The notes below the pieces were generated by a model. The model ran no database searches, was not told the DNA's origin, and saw nothing but the letters and a program-made list of their open reading frames with translations. A stretch of DNA of 64,000 bases. Source: Alloascoidea africana (Eukaryota; Ascomycota; Alloascoideomycetes; Alloascoideales; Alloascoideaceae). How positions within the stretch are numbered: position 1 is the first letter of the stretch; the number at the start of each line of letters is the position of its first letter. The position numbers and the translations under genes are program-made. The stretch covers positions 1-64,000 of the forward strand of contig JAKTTT010000038.1 in NCBI GenBank assembly GCA_030581615.1, written 5' to 3'. Of the stretch, positions 41,801 to 50,921 are shown piece after piece.

Positions 41801-44800
41801 AATGATAAATGCTTACTATTATGAAGAGATACCAGAAGAATTGGCTCCAGCATTATTCAACTTATTGGATGCTATTTTAAATAGGTCTCAAGCCGAAACC
41901 GCTATAGTGGTGAAAGAGTTTGCTGGACCAATTAGTACATGGGTGATAAACAAGCTAGACAAGATCACTTCTAGTATACTTTTATACAAAGTCCATTTGG
42001 TCTTAGCCAATTACACAAAGAGCTTAGTGCGATTGGAAGATGAGTTACAGGATGAAGCACTTGTTGATCAATGCGAGTTAATGGTGAATGCTGGACTTAA
42101 TTCTGGGAATCATCAAACCAGAAAACAATTTGTCAATATGTTGAGGAAACTTGGAGAAGAATCATCTCCCACTTCTTTTATTTTCAAAATACCTTCTTTC
42201 AAGATGATGGTTGAGTTTTCAACTACAATTAATGTACAAGTTGGAGCAAACAACGCCAATGACCCTACTAGAGACAAATATGAGGAGGTTGCTTTAAGAG
42301 CTGAATCCAAAACACTAATAGAATCAACTCAACTCATCGGTCTTAAGACTCCTGATATCAAAAACGACTTGAAAGATTTGGCTCAGTTGGCGACTCACCC
42401 TCAAACTCCTCTTGAGATAGATGATACTCAGAAAGCCGAGCAGGGTACTCTTCAAGATAGCCATTCAAGAATATCGCACAATTCTTCCACCAAAAAATCA
42501 AAATCCAAGAACCGCAGCAGTGGCCGTAAAAGATTGGTGTCGAAAAAAGAGCATAAATCAAAATCTCGGACCCATTCGCTTACCGGCTCATCAAATAAAA
42601 AGACACCCAATTCGAGAAACCTTTGGGAGTCAAAGAAGGGAGAAAATGAAGAGAATCCTTTTCTTTCCCCGACAAAACAGTCAGGGAGACTTAAATCTCG
42701 AAGTTCAGAGCACGAACCAGAACTGGAGGAGAATGAGCAATCGAATTTGGAAACGGTTTATATCTACAAGAGCATTGAACTTTCCGATGACGGTAATGGA
42801 ACCGAAGAGTTTTCCAGTTTTCAATCCGAGAATGCTGAAGTTGAAGAAGACAAGTTTAATCAACCTGAACTTTCCAGCGAAAGAGAAGCATCTTTGGAGT
42901 TGTCATCTTACAGCGAATTTTCCCATGAAAGTAGTAGATCAAACTTGAATACTGACGAACCAAGCCTTGAAGGCGATGACGACGACAATGATGAAAGCGC
43001 AGCCGCCTCCATTTTTGCCAAGCTTCATGAATCTGACAATCGTGAACAATCTCGAACAGATATGGATTCACAGCCGACCTTGCTTATTGGGAAGACATCT
43101 GATGAAACGGATTCTGTTTCACCTGATAATACCTCAAAAGTTGAAGTTAATAGGGAAAAACTAGATGGGCCAGTTGAACAACCATCGTTTAGCAAAGCAT
43201 ATCCTACTGAAGATGAGAGTAGCTTGGAAGAGTCTAGTAGTGCAAGCTTTATAGATGATTCACTTAAGAATAACGACAGTAACACAGCGGATCAAGACAA
43301 GAACAATGAAATATTGCAAACGGAACTTTTGGATGGTGTGGAAACCCAACAAGATAATAATGAGACCTCTCTGTTGGATGCACTAGGTCCGAATTCTATT
43401 GAAATGGAAACTAAAACCGGTAATGAATTGCGGGGATATACCTTAGAAAATATGAAAAGTGGTGAAATTGAAAGTGGATTTGGTGTTTCCGAGAAGAATG
43501 GAAAAGATGATGAATCAGTTGCAACTACCAAATCTCCGAGTTTTAGCTTTCTGGAAAGAGCAGAAAATAGCAAAACAGATGAGAAGCCGATCAAAACCCC
43601 TCAAGGACAAGATCTTGTTGACTCTTGCGATGATGAAGACCCTATTTTAGAGCAGCAAGATTCTAACTTTGAAAAGGCAACAATAGAGAAGAAAAAGGAT
43701 GCAATTGATGACCAAAAATTAGAACAAAAAGTTTCAACTACTGATGTAAACAATCAAGGCAACAACGAATCCATAGACACAATTGATGATTCGATCACCC
43801 AAAAGGAAAATGAATTACCTGAGGAGTCCGAAACAGCAGCTGCCCATGCAAGAGATAGCGCAAAACTGCTTCAACAATTGAGTGAAGAACTCGATTCTTC
43901 ATCCCCTGAACTTTCAGATTTTAGTAATGTGAATTACAAGCCGATGAATGATCTCAAAGATGATAAGGTAGATCTGACTCAAGTTTCGAATCGCACAACT
44001 GATGTAGTACAAACTTTCAGTTTCAACTCTACACTCAGTGACGATGAAGAAGAAGAAGAAGACCAAGAGGAAATACAAGTTACTACATCACAGCAGGTCA
44101 TTGGAGATGAATCGAACAATCAGAACGACTCAAAGGTACAGAACGATGGGGATAAAGGAAGTACGGCAAGTGATGAGTATACCTCCTATAGCAACGAAGA
44201 CTCGAATGTATCTACAAACAACAGTCATCTTGCTAAACATGTGGAGCCAGAGGAGGTAGAACCCGTTGTTGAAACTAATCCTCTCACACCACGAAAGTCT
44301 ACACGAATCGGGGCCTCGTTCTTGGATGCTTTAATGGGATCAGACAATGGACGTAAGAGGAAGCGACCTGCTTGGTCCCAGAGCTTTTCCGTTCTTCCAC
44401 AAGGAGAAGATCACCAGACCGACTCAGAGGATGAGGATGGTGGAGACTATGGAGGCGGTAATGATGGGGATTTCATTTCTGGATCGCCAAGTATGACCCG
44501 AACTCAGAAGCGAATCAAGAGGTCCAAATCCATGACTTTGGATCATGAATCAGGAGGCCGAAATTCCATGCGCAGTTGGCTTCCATCTTTACCTTTCAGT
44601 TCTTTCCTCAGTCGACACAAAAGACATGACAAGAAGCATCCATCGTCGCCTCGCGAGGACCGGCATCATCAATATGAAGGGAGGTTGGACCATTCGGAGA
44701 TGGATGTGTTATGTGTATATCCAGATCGCGATATTTCAATGACCAATGCATCGAAAGAGAGAAAAACTGAATCTCAATTGGTACAAGATGAAGTGGAGAT

Positions 44801-45077
44801 GAAGAATTCAGAGATAACGATCCCAGAAGACGCATTAAGCAAAATAAATGATGGTGAAGAAGGTGGGACAGATTCTTGCCAGCAAATAGTGATGGTTGCA
44901 CCTCAAGAACAAGCAATTGCATCCAATCTTGTTCAAGATTTTGAAACTTCCGCGGAAATTTGTGCCGGACGCCTGGAAGATATGACACCAGATGACAGAT
45001 TTCGATTAGAAGGAATTTTGATGGATCTTTTGTATAAAACGAGGCAAGTAACAATGTCCCAAGCCCAGAATACATAG
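38865..45077 (+). CDS. RIF1: Rif1 telomere/replication-timing regulator
   Basis: 2070 residues in one exon (S. cerevisiae Rif1 has 1916). Both protein-phosphatase-1 docking motifs lie at the N-terminus as in yeast Rif1: an RVxF type (KKVAF, residues ~59-63) and SILK (~84-87). They recruit PP1 to oppose DDK at origins. The large alpha-helical HEAT-like Rif1 N-terminal domain spans ~110-1130 ('VFPLLVEGACNVLSEV', 'FMLHPLKLLQTEGRMLVVDA'). The rest is disordered, acidic and Ser/Asn/Glu-rich with many SQ/TQ-like and SP sites (~1180-1990), including 'TPRKSTRIGASFLDALMGS' (~1805) and a basic patch 'GRKRKRPAW'. A short predicted helix closes the protein ('DRFRLEGILMDLLYKTRQV'), at the place of the Rif1 C-terminal domain. 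A second in-frame ATG three codons on (38874) is an equally good start. Confidence 0.9.
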   Translation: MLAMSSSPRGLPRVPLSDRGNPEQQAARENVEFDRSILNHPTSDDRSEASAMMSSPRRKKVAFSSILEPPSSSPPPTALTPLKSILKPSPIKSKLSLVDSSDMIRNNPNGREFWSSTTTVLDPSVFPLLVEGACNVLSEVNIERNFEVYALLNSAIRSEFGADINKSLMKNAQRLALLIQRDVYEAEKKSDPFMRRTAVQALKVLSHIFYQEEIVKKLDLDMSREILSHAIDRIGDETSPKSIVGTYLHLFIYQKAPKKVITIEMADRFLNSIFKMQTTFSSISLLSESFLGFAWLLKSFAAVMQNRTSEWLPKVLLGMVETSSLVQQRSLTCSQELAKRLMGNKSVGKCLYHFFSRLSPNLSSTVLQQAEAEREKQGLDLDDSNPDTLPDATPEQKKLPTMFNFFYDKLESMIKQGEGKTAMDIWGVISLLLQTCGPSPEERLDRWAYLDDWLRLSRKAFNSSQTKTVVAASRTWRFIIYTWCVEPLACYPHSKFIDLKRKIVFMLHPLKLLQTEGRMLVVDAMNNIFISTLYMTTRVITPQPLYNRQLKLTWEKVITPVIKDIYLSSTNKSVVNKGLKILERLFQINKLKTTNSPNRGKNSTFELLPERCLSLVPIPLSDITPLSPKWIRGNSHAVLKTVYEVFTKLPAPRVESDGLQLWTQYLQSLQSVIQREVQTSNDTMVSVGSICQFIDKYSSTPNRSLKVLPFLIHKSITTIGIFPFYDKAIEFHSFDNPNAEPFTISKQSNALVVAKAPLIFIWRALVSLTWPTNSPAAETIELYETLLSEFLSFICAQLDKRKIKVSFLNCALSVVLEGNDESPPSGRTLVRYLPSVQERIWNTTAENLLRVISKSVAGNSQAKLESFELKSVCSILNIFGSGQLSNAQMDREELDKSADTLLQSWKDVLSEAFRDYSSSVENFCTLGPIFEKITEAENPGASVLYGGFLITLISESVDTIKLIENRQLLNTFYSFVSTVMINAYYYEEIPEELAPALFNLLDAILNRSQAETAIVVKEFAGPISTWVINKLDKITSSILLYKVHLVLANYTKSLVRLEDELQDEALVDQCELMVNAGLNSGNHQTRKQFVNMLRKLGEESSPTSFIFKIPSFKMMVEFSTTINVQVGANNANDPTRDKYEEVALRAESKTLIESTQLIGLKTPDIKNDLKDLAQLATHPQTPLEIDDTQKAEQGTLQDSHSRISHNSSTKKSKSKNRSSGRKRLVSKKEHKSKSRTHSLTGSSNKKTPNSRNLWESKKGENEENPFLSPTKQSGRLKSRSSEHEPELEENEQSNLETVYIYKSIELSDDGNGTEEFSSFQSENAEVEEDKFNQPELSSEREASLELSSYSEFSHESSRSNLNTDEPSLEGDDDDNDESAAASIFAKLHESDNREQSRTDMDSQPTLLIGKTSDETDSVSPDNTSKVEVNREKLDGPVEQPSFSKAYPTEDESSLEESSSASFIDDSLKNNDSNTADQDKNNEILQTELLDGVETQQDNNETSLLDALGPNSIEMETKTGNELRGYTLENMKSGEIESGFGVSEKNGKDDESVATTKSPSFSFLERAENSKTDEKPIKTPQGQDLVDSCDDEDPILEQQDSNFEKATIEKKKDAIDDQKLEQKVSTTDVNNQGNNESIDTIDDSITQKENELPEESETAAAHARDSAKLLQQLSEELDSSSPELSDFSNVNYKPMNDLKDDKVDLTQVSNRTTDVVQTFSFNSTLSDDEEEEEDQEEIQVTTSQQVIGDESNNQNDSKVQNDGDKGSTASDEYTSYSNEDSNVSTNNSHLAKHVEPEEVEPVVETNPLTPRKSTRIGASFLDALMGSDNGRKRKRPAWSQSFSVLPQGEDHQTDSEDEDGGDYGGGNDGDFISGSPSMTRTQKRIKRSKSMTLDHESGGRNSMRSWLPSLPFSSFLSRHKRHDKKHPSSPREDRHHQYEGRLDHSEMDVLCVYPDRDISMTNASKERKTESQLVQDEVEMKNSEITIPEDALSKINDGEEGGTDSCQQIVMVAPQEQAIASNLVQDFETSAEICAGRLEDMTPDDRFRLEGILMDLLYKTRQVTMSQAQNT

Positions 45078-45339
45078 CTTTTTTTTTGTCTTTACTGATT
45101 TAGGGCAAAAAAATCTGTCCATGTAATACTGATAAAAAAAGAAAACGGTTTATAATTTTTCATCTATTTCAAGATTTCATAACAAGTATTAGTAAGTAAA
45201 AAAGAAAAAACGTAAATGTTGTTGGTTACTTTCACCAGGAAGTTAACCAAAATGTATGAAAATGCCTCTTTCAGAACCCCTACAAGAAAACAAAACACCA
45301 TAAAAAAAAAAAAAAAAGATTTCATGAATCATTATTAGA

Positions 45340-47667
45340 TTATGAATCTGCAAAAGACACCGTACGTCTTCTTGCCAAATCAACAGACTTAGAAGGGAAT
45401 GGGACAAACCCAGACCCATTGCAATCATCATCATCATCTTGTCCATTGTACTGATGATGTCTAGGATCATCATACTTGTCATTATTCTCATTTTCATTTG
45501 TATCCTCCGTTATAGCTGAATTCATGGATTCTGCCCCCATCATCAAAGATGCAAAAGTGTTTCTACGGCCCAATAACAAACTTCCATTACGTTCAACGCC
45601 ACAGTTTTCATCGTTTTGTTTTGCAATTTGCAATTCATTTTGCAAAAAAATTGCCTTTCTGATTCCCAATTCCAAGGCAACGATATATTCTTTATACTGT
45701 ATCAAAAGACGTAAAAAGTGTTCATTTTTCCTTTGCCAATTTGAAAAAGCTTTACGATGGTTCGAACCACCAGGTGTAAAAGCAAGATCAATTTTGATTT
45801 TTTTCGTACAATGTTGTTCAAGAATTTGTTCCACCGTTTTCACAAATCTACGCAATCTCAAACGTTTTTTCATGTCTGAATTGCCCTCGTATAAATCCTC
45901 ATCTTCATTATCTGTTCCATCTTCAGTTTCCAAAGCTGGTGAAACCATTGCGGGAGCCAAAGGTTCCCATTCTGTAATCGATATTGAATCCATTTTCTTG
46001 CGAATTGTTTTCAACCCCGGTTGAAGAGCCTTGATTTGTTCCGTGCTAAAATCCTCATCAACATCACCCAGAACCCGAAGACAGGACCCCCAACCGTACT
46101 CAATATTCGTGTGCATTTCGCCCATGGGAGGCACGCTAACTCTTGCAGCCCAATAATTGCAAGAATGGACAAATTCATTTGCAATTGCGATTGTGCCTGC
46201 TTCAAAAACAAGAATCGTATCCTTTTCCGGGGTTGCGTAATGGGACTCCAAGTTGGGGACGGTTATCATCCAGAGGCCCTCAAAACAGGGATCTGAAGGA
46301 GAGGACGAGGATGAGGACGTGGACGAGGACGAGGACGAGGAGGAAGATGATGAAAAGGGGGATGTGGGTAAAGGATCCGGATTCGAAGGCGATGAGGGTA
46401 GAGTTTGTGAAAAGCTGTGCAAAACGTTGATTGTAGCTACTGGACGAGCGGATAGGACCCAATTCCCATCTCCTACAATGTTGGATTCTCGACGAGCGGA
46501 TCGTGGACCGTCCTCGAATCGAAACAGCTTCAATTGGGCGTTTTCCACAACTGCAAAGACCTGTTTCCATTTTTGTCGCTTGTTCTGTCTCGCTCTGTTT
46601 ATGAGAAGTGAGGATGCGCCGAGATAATGTTTCTGTCGATGTTTCTGTCTCTTGCTCTGTTTCGAGCCGGCCTCTTTCAACAGCGTGTCTGTGTCGTATT
46701 TGCGGAACCTGAGAATGCCTTCTTTGACCCAGGGAGCACCGCTTAAGGCGATTTCACCGTGGGTTACGGGACTGGTGACGCTTGGTCTTCTTCTCGGTCC
46801 ACCTGAATCGGAATTGGCGTCGCTCTCACTCACAGCACGGTTTCTCCTCCGTTGAGGGTTGTTCAAGAGCAAAAGTAGCAGATTGGTAAAGCCTGCCCGG
46901 GCCACTCCACTGTTGTTACTCATGGTTTTATTTGTGGATCCTGGGAACCTTGTCTGTGTATGCCCATTGGCATGGCCATTGGCATTGGCATGGCCATTGG
47001 CATTTCCATTTCCATTTCCATTTCCATCACTACAGTAGCTTTCTGCCGAGGGCAAGGATGGGCTTTCCGAAAGGGGGTCATGACCTGTATCAGGATCCGG
47101 ATACTGAGGTTTCCAAGAAGTATCTTTCCGTTTTTCTGTGGCATGCTGGGGTTCACACTTTGCCAGGGGCAATTCCTGACTTGCGATGGAATGGTAATAA
47201 CGACGTAAAGTTGCTTCGATCAGTGGTCGCAAGTATTTTTCACGGCGTGGGACGCCCTCCATGACCAAGTTTGCGGTATCGTCGACAAATCTGTCCATGG
47301 AGACGTAAATGGGGGTTTTCACGGGGCCATGACGAACAGTGTTTAAAAGCACGAGGGCAAAGGCGACGGTCAGAACGCCGTCCTCGCTCACAAAGGGGTT
47401 TGTCTGGCGGTTCAGTTTTGCCCATTGATAAGCGAACGCGGCGAGGACTCTGTTCAACTGCTGGGACTCGCCGCGAAGGTGGACTTTCCCACACAGTTGA
47501 CGAAGCGAATCGAGGAGGTTGGTGCCGCCCCAGGCAAACTGCTCCATGAACAACAGACATTGTTCTCTGCGTTCTTTCGAGGGCCCGCCCAAGTACGCGA
47601 CGGAGCAGTTTCGCGGCACGACGGAGGAGGCAAATCTCTGGGGGGAGTTGGAGTCGCTGGGGGTCAT
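45340..47667 (-). CDS. Sec7-PH ARF guanine-nucleotide exchange factor, Syt1-like
   Basis: 775 residues from the ATG at 47667. Residues ~15-180 form a Sec7 domain: 'VAYLGGPSKERREQCLLFME', 'LRGESQQLNRVLAAFAYQW' with the catalytic glutamate at ~E67, and 'TVAFALVLLNTVRHG'. A PH domain follows at ~370-560 ('WVKEGILRF', 'KWKQVFAVVENAQLKLFRF', then 'EFVHSCNYWAARVSV' and 'NIEYGWGS'), as in fungal Syt1-type GEFs; a poly-Ser insertion (about 16 Ser/Thr) splits it. The end carries a coiled region ('FLRLLIQYKEYIVALELGIR') and the tail RRRTVSFADS. Such proteins load GTP on Arf at Golgi or plasma membrane. The frame runs upstream to 48099 but overlaps the divergent SKT5-like coding region, so I reject that extension. 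The Sec7 domain begins close to the chosen start, so a missing 5' exon is possible. Confidence 0.85.
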   Translation of the reverse strand: MTPSDSNSPQRFASSVVPRNCSVAYLGGPSKERREQCLLFMEQFAWGGTNLLDSLRQLCGKVHLRGESQQLNRVLAAFAYQWAKLNRQTNPFVSEDGVLTVAFALVLLNTVRHGPVKTPIYVSMDRFVDDTANLVMEGVPRREKYLRPLIEATLRRYYHSIASQELPLAKCEPQHATEKRKDTSWKPQYPDPDTGHDPLSESPSLPSAESYCSDGNGNGNGNANGHANANGHANGHTQTRFPGSTNKTMSNNSGVARAGFTNLLLLLLNNPQRRRNRAVSESDANSDSGGPRRRPSVTSPVTHGEIALSGAPWVKEGILRFRKYDTDTLLKEAGSKQSKRQKHRQKHYLGASSLLINRARQNKRQKWKQVFAVVENAQLKLFRFEDGPRSARRESNIVGDGNWVLSARPVATINVLHSFSQTLPSSPSNPDPLPTSPFSSSSSSSSSSSTSSSSSSPSDPCFEGLWMITVPNLESHYATPEKDTILVFEAGTIAIANEFVHSCNYWAARVSVPPMGEMHTNIEYGWGSCLRVLGDVDEDFSTEQIKALQPGLKTIRKKMDSISITEWEPLAPAMVSPALETEDGTDNEDEDLYEGNSDMKKRLRLRRFVKTVEQILEQHCTKKIKIDLAFTPGGSNHRKAFSNWQRKNEHFLRLLIQYKEYIVALELGIRKAIFLQNELQIAKQNDENCGVERNGSLLLGRRNTFASLMMGAESMNSAITEDTNENENNDKYDDPRHHQYNGQDDDDDCNGSGFVPFPSKSVDLARRRTVSFADS

Positions 47668-47680
47668 GGACCTTGGGCTT

Positions 47681-47716
47681 GATATGTCTGTGGATATGTC
47701 TCTGGATATGTCTGTG
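47681..47716. repeat. Three tandem copies of a 12-bp unit beside the ARF-GEF start
   Basis: GATATGTCTGTG, GATATGTCTCTG, GATATGTCTGTG. The array is 14-49 bp upstream of the GEF start codon, in its presumed 5' leader. It is a multiple of three and open in the GEF frame, so it would encode (DIST/DISR)n if translation began farther upstream. Confidence 0.85.
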
Positions 47717-47867
47717 GAGGATGGAAAAAAGGCGGACCAAAATGGATTTTTGCCCACACGCCAAAAATTTGTTTGATTTTTTCCCACCTCCCTGTCCTCC
47801 TTCTTTTCTCTTTTGCAACACGAGACAAACAAATCAACAACCCCCGAAAAGCCTACACTTTTGAGCC

Positions 47868-50540
47868 ATGTCGCAACACCAGTACTATTACCAGCACCAG
47901 AATCCGCCGGGCCCGGGCCAGGGCCAGGTCCAGGGCCAGGGTCATGGGCAGGGGCCCAGCCGGCCGGCTTACCAGTATGGCCAGGGCCCGAATCAACCGC
48001 CTCCACACTTTCGATACGCGACGCCTCCACGGCTGTCAAGCAATCCGAATCCGAATCCCAATGCTGGTGCGAATGCCCATCCAAGAGTGCCCTTCCCACC
48101 GCAACGCACGGCGTCGTTTCCCGTCCAGTACCAATATGGGCCGGGACCTAATGCGAATGCGAATCCACAGACAAATCCAGGGGCCAGTACGAATGTGAAT
48201 GTTAATGTGAATATGAATGCAAACGTAGAGGAGTATCGAAATTATGAAAATCAGCTTTCGGAGCAGCTGCGACGAGTCGACATGAATGCGAATGAACCTC
48301 CTTCAAACCATAACCATATGAACATGAGCATGAACAGGAATATGAGTTTGAATATGAATGGATACGGGAATCCAGAGCCTGTTTCTGTGCCCGCACCGAT
48401 CCCGAGCCAAAGCTCTGGTGGGAGCTGGGGATATAGCCAGAATCAGAATCAGAATCAAAATCAGAATCAGCATCAGCATCAGCATCAGCATCAGAGTCCC
48501 AACCCCAATCAGAGTCCTCACCAGCACCCGGGGAGAATGGTGCGGTCGACGAGGTCTGTCGGGGATGCTCTCAACAGCTCTTATGCCCCGTATGGACCTG
48601 GACCTGGGCCTCAACAGCCTCAGCTTCAGCATCAACAGCAGAGAAAGGCTTCAATGCCACTGCCGTCGCAATCGCAGTCGCAATCGCAATCGCAATTGCA
48701 GTCTCAACCTCAACCTCAATCCCAATCACCTCCGTACCAAGGCCAGCCGATTCCCAGAAGACGGCCTCCACAGGCCCAAGGTCCTGTCCAGGGTCCAGGG
48801 GGACCGGTCCCGTACGAGCAGGCCATGGGACACAATCCCACGGGAGCCCCCGGCGTGTATCCCATGATGAATCCGCTGTATCCTTTGGAGGACAGCAATG
48901 GCCCCGGCCGACCGCTCAAGAAGGCCAGCACGTTTCCGACCGAGATGATGGCCAACATGGGCATGCCAGACAATGCGAACGCGAATATGAGTATGAACAT
49001 GAATATGAACATGAACATGGCAAACACAAACGCTCGACGGCCCTCCATAGACAGCGACTCGATTTCTCTCAAGTCGGCCCACCCGGTCCCGCACCGCCAG
49101 TACCCGCTCCCGCCAGAGACCCGGGCCACGGGCGCAAATGTGTCCGCAAGTGGGAGCGCGAGCGCGAGTGCGAGTGCGAGTGCGAGCAGTGGCCCGGGGC
49201 CCGCACCCGCACCCGCACCTGTGCCCTTGGGCATGGACACGGGTGCGGCCTCAGCCTTTGCCTCTGTCTCGGGCCTGCCCACATCTTCCTCTTCCTCAAC
49301 CTCTTCTTCTACGTCTGCCTCTGCCGCTGCCGCTGCCGCTGCCTCCGCTTCCGCTCCGGCAGTGGCAGCGACAGTGGCTTCGGCGGCATCGGACCGCGAC
49401 CGGTACCTGGAGCTGGAGCGGCTCCGACAGCAGGCCAAGACGAACCCGCACGACGCAGAAACGCAGTTCGCACTGGCCAAGGCGCTCGTGGACGCGATCC
49501 ACACGCTGGCGGACCGGGTCACCGCGCACGGGCAGTTTGTTGGTGGGGGGTCCGGACCCGGGGCGGGTGCCGGGCGGACGGTGGACCCGAAAGAGCGGCG
49601 GCGCAACCGCGAGCAGTGGGCGGGCCAGGCGCTCAAGATCGTGCGCAAGCTGGCGACCGGGTCCGCGCACCACGCACCCGCTCTGTTCTACCTGGGCACG
49701 CTGTACGGGTCCGGCGGGCTGGGGCTGGAAAAGGACTACGAACGGGCCTACGAGTGCTACAACAAGGCCGCGAAGCTGGACTACGGGCCCGCCATGTACC
49801 GCACCGCCGTTTGCAACGAGGTCGGTGCCGGAACACGCCGCGACAACGCAAAGGCGATTGCCTGGCTCAAGAAGGCCGCGACCAAGGGCGAGTGCTCGGC
49901 CATGTACAAGCTGGGCATGATGAACCTTTACGGCCTCATGGCCCAGCCAAAGTCCTTCGCAGAGGCTGTTCAGTGGCTGTTACGAGCCTCGGAGCGCGCA
50001 GACCAGGAAAATCCACACTCGTTGCATGAACTGGGCAGGTTGTACGAGATGGCCGATGACATCAAGGAAAACCACAACTCGGATTACTCCCAGATCATCC
50101 CGCGCGACAAGGCAAAGGCTCTGGATTTTTACACCCGTGCTGCAAAGCTCGGCTACTCACCTTCCCAGTATAAGCTAGGTTGGTGCTACGAGTATGGCGA
50201 GTTGGGGTGTACCATCGACCCCAAGAAAAGCATCGGCTGGTATTCGCGTGCCGCCGCCAAGGGCGAGGCTGAAAGTGCCATGGCCCTCAGTGGCTGGTAT
50301 TTGACAGGAGCTGAGGGCGTGCTCCAAGCGAGCGACACTGAGGCCTATCTATGGGCCCGTAAGGCAGCAGAGAAAGGTTTGGCAAAGGCAGAGTACGCGC
50401 TGGGGTATTTTTTCGAGGTTGGACTTGGTGTAAAATCGGACTTGGAAGAGGCGAAAAGATGGTATTTTAAAGCAGCCTCTCAAAACCATCCCAAGGCTTT
50501 GCTGAAAATCCAAGATTTGAAAAAACGATCAAACCAGTAG
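47868..50540 (+). CDS. SKT5: Skt5/Chs4-family Sel1-repeat protein with long low-complexity N-terminus
   Basis: 890 residues, one exon. Residues ~1-510 are disordered and built from short tandem units: GQGQVQGQG, NANANPQTN, NMNMNMN, a QNQNQHQHQ tract, SQSQSQSQ, SASASASAS and Ala/Ser runs. Residues ~510-885 carry a lead helix and about seven Sel1/TPR-like repeats ('ALFYLGTLYGSGGLGLEKDY', 'AMYKLGMMNLYGL', 'SQYKLGWCYEYGELG', 'AEYALGYFFEVGLGV'). This is the fold of Skt5/Chs4, which tethers and activates chitin synthase III (Chs3) at the bud neck; Shc1 is the sporulation paralogue. Unlike S. cerevisiae Skt5, the protein ends KKRSNQ, with no CAAX prenylation box. DNA around 49100-49900 is far more GC-rich than the rest of the window. 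Confidence 0.88.
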   Translation: MSQHQYYYQHQNPPGPGQGQVQGQGHGQGPSRPAYQYGQGPNQPPPHFRYATPPRLSSNPNPNPNAGANAHPRVPFPPQRTASFPVQYQYGPGPNANANPQTNPGASTNVNVNVNMNANVEEYRNYENQLSEQLRRVDMNANEPPSNHNHMNMSMNRNMSLNMNGYGNPEPVSVPAPIPSQSSGGSWGYSQNQNQNQNQNQHQHQHQHQSPNPNQSPHQHPGRMVRSTRSVGDALNSSYAPYGPGPGPQQPQLQHQQQRKASMPLPSQSQSQSQSQLQSQPQPQSQSPPYQGQPIPRRRPPQAQGPVQGPGGPVPYEQAMGHNPTGAPGVYPMMNPLYPLEDSNGPGRPLKKASTFPTEMMANMGMPDNANANMSMNMNMNMNMANTNARRPSIDSDSISLKSAHPVPHRQYPLPPETRATGANVSASGSASASASASASSGPGPAPAPAPVPLGMDTGAASAFASVSGLPTSSSSSTSSSTSASAAAAAAASASAPAVAATVASAASDRDRYLELERLRQQAKTNPHDAETQFALAKALVDAIHTLADRVTAHGQFVGGGSGPGAGAGRTVDPKERRRNREQWAGQALKIVRKLATGSAHHAPALFYLGTLYGSGGLGLEKDYERAYECYNKAAKLDYGPAMYRTAVCNEVGAGTRRDNAKAIAWLKKAATKGECSAMYKLGMMNLYGLMAQPKSFAEAVQWLLRASERADQENPHSLHELGRLYEMADDIKENHNSDYSQIIPRDKAKALDFYTRAAKLGYSPSQYKLGWCYEYGELGCTIDPKKSIGWYSRAAAKGEAESAMALSGWYLTGAEGVLQASDTEAYLWARKAAEKGLAKAEYALGYFFEVGLGVKSDLEEAKRWYFKAASQNHPKALLKIQDLKKRSNQ

Positions 50541-50921
50541 TAATAATAATAATAATAGTAATAATCTTTCTCTTGTGCTTGTTTATATATTTCAATTGAT
50601 TGGATATCTTATGTATCACTCACTAACAACTTAAGAGTTGTAAAAAAAAAAAAAAAAAATAAAGAAAGAAAGAAAGGGCCAAATTAAGGAGAGAATATGA
50701 CAAGACAAGACAAGACAAAAAAAACACTCCACAACAGGTACTTGATTCAATCAATCCCAAAAATCATGACATAAAAACAAAACAAGACAAAACTAATAGT
50801 AATAATAATAATAAAAATAAAAATATTTCAATTTGAATTTGAATTTGAATTTGAAGTGGATCTGGAATCTTCACTCCTTTACCACTGCTGCATACGCAAG
50901 CCGTATCTTGTAGTCTCTTTC
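50541..50921. other. Convergent 3' region rich in microsatellites
   Basis: 381 bp between two gene ends. It holds (TAA)n after the SKT5-like stop, an 18-base A-run near 50643, AAAG and ACAAG tandems, an (AAT/AAAT)n tract near 50795-50825, and four TTTGAA hexamers near 50831-50855. No gene is visible. Confidence 0.75.

Noticed and set aside
42421-45075. Secondary frames inside RIF1 (for example 42421-42948 and 44608-45075 minus)
   Set aside because: Shadows of the disordered acidic part of RIF1; composition and overlap do not support separate genes.
47668-48099. N-terminal extension of the Sec7-PH protein to 48099
   Set aside because: It overlaps the SKT5-like coding region on the other strand and reads its low-complexity DNA as GPGPGPG; the Met at 47667 immediately precedes the conserved Sec7 sequence.
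48716-49920. Long frames on both strands overlapping the SKT5-like gene (310 codons minus, 260 codons plus)
   Set aside because: They are open only because of local GC richness and repeats, and carry Arg/Thr/Pro-type shadow composition. The Sel1 repeats identify the true frame.
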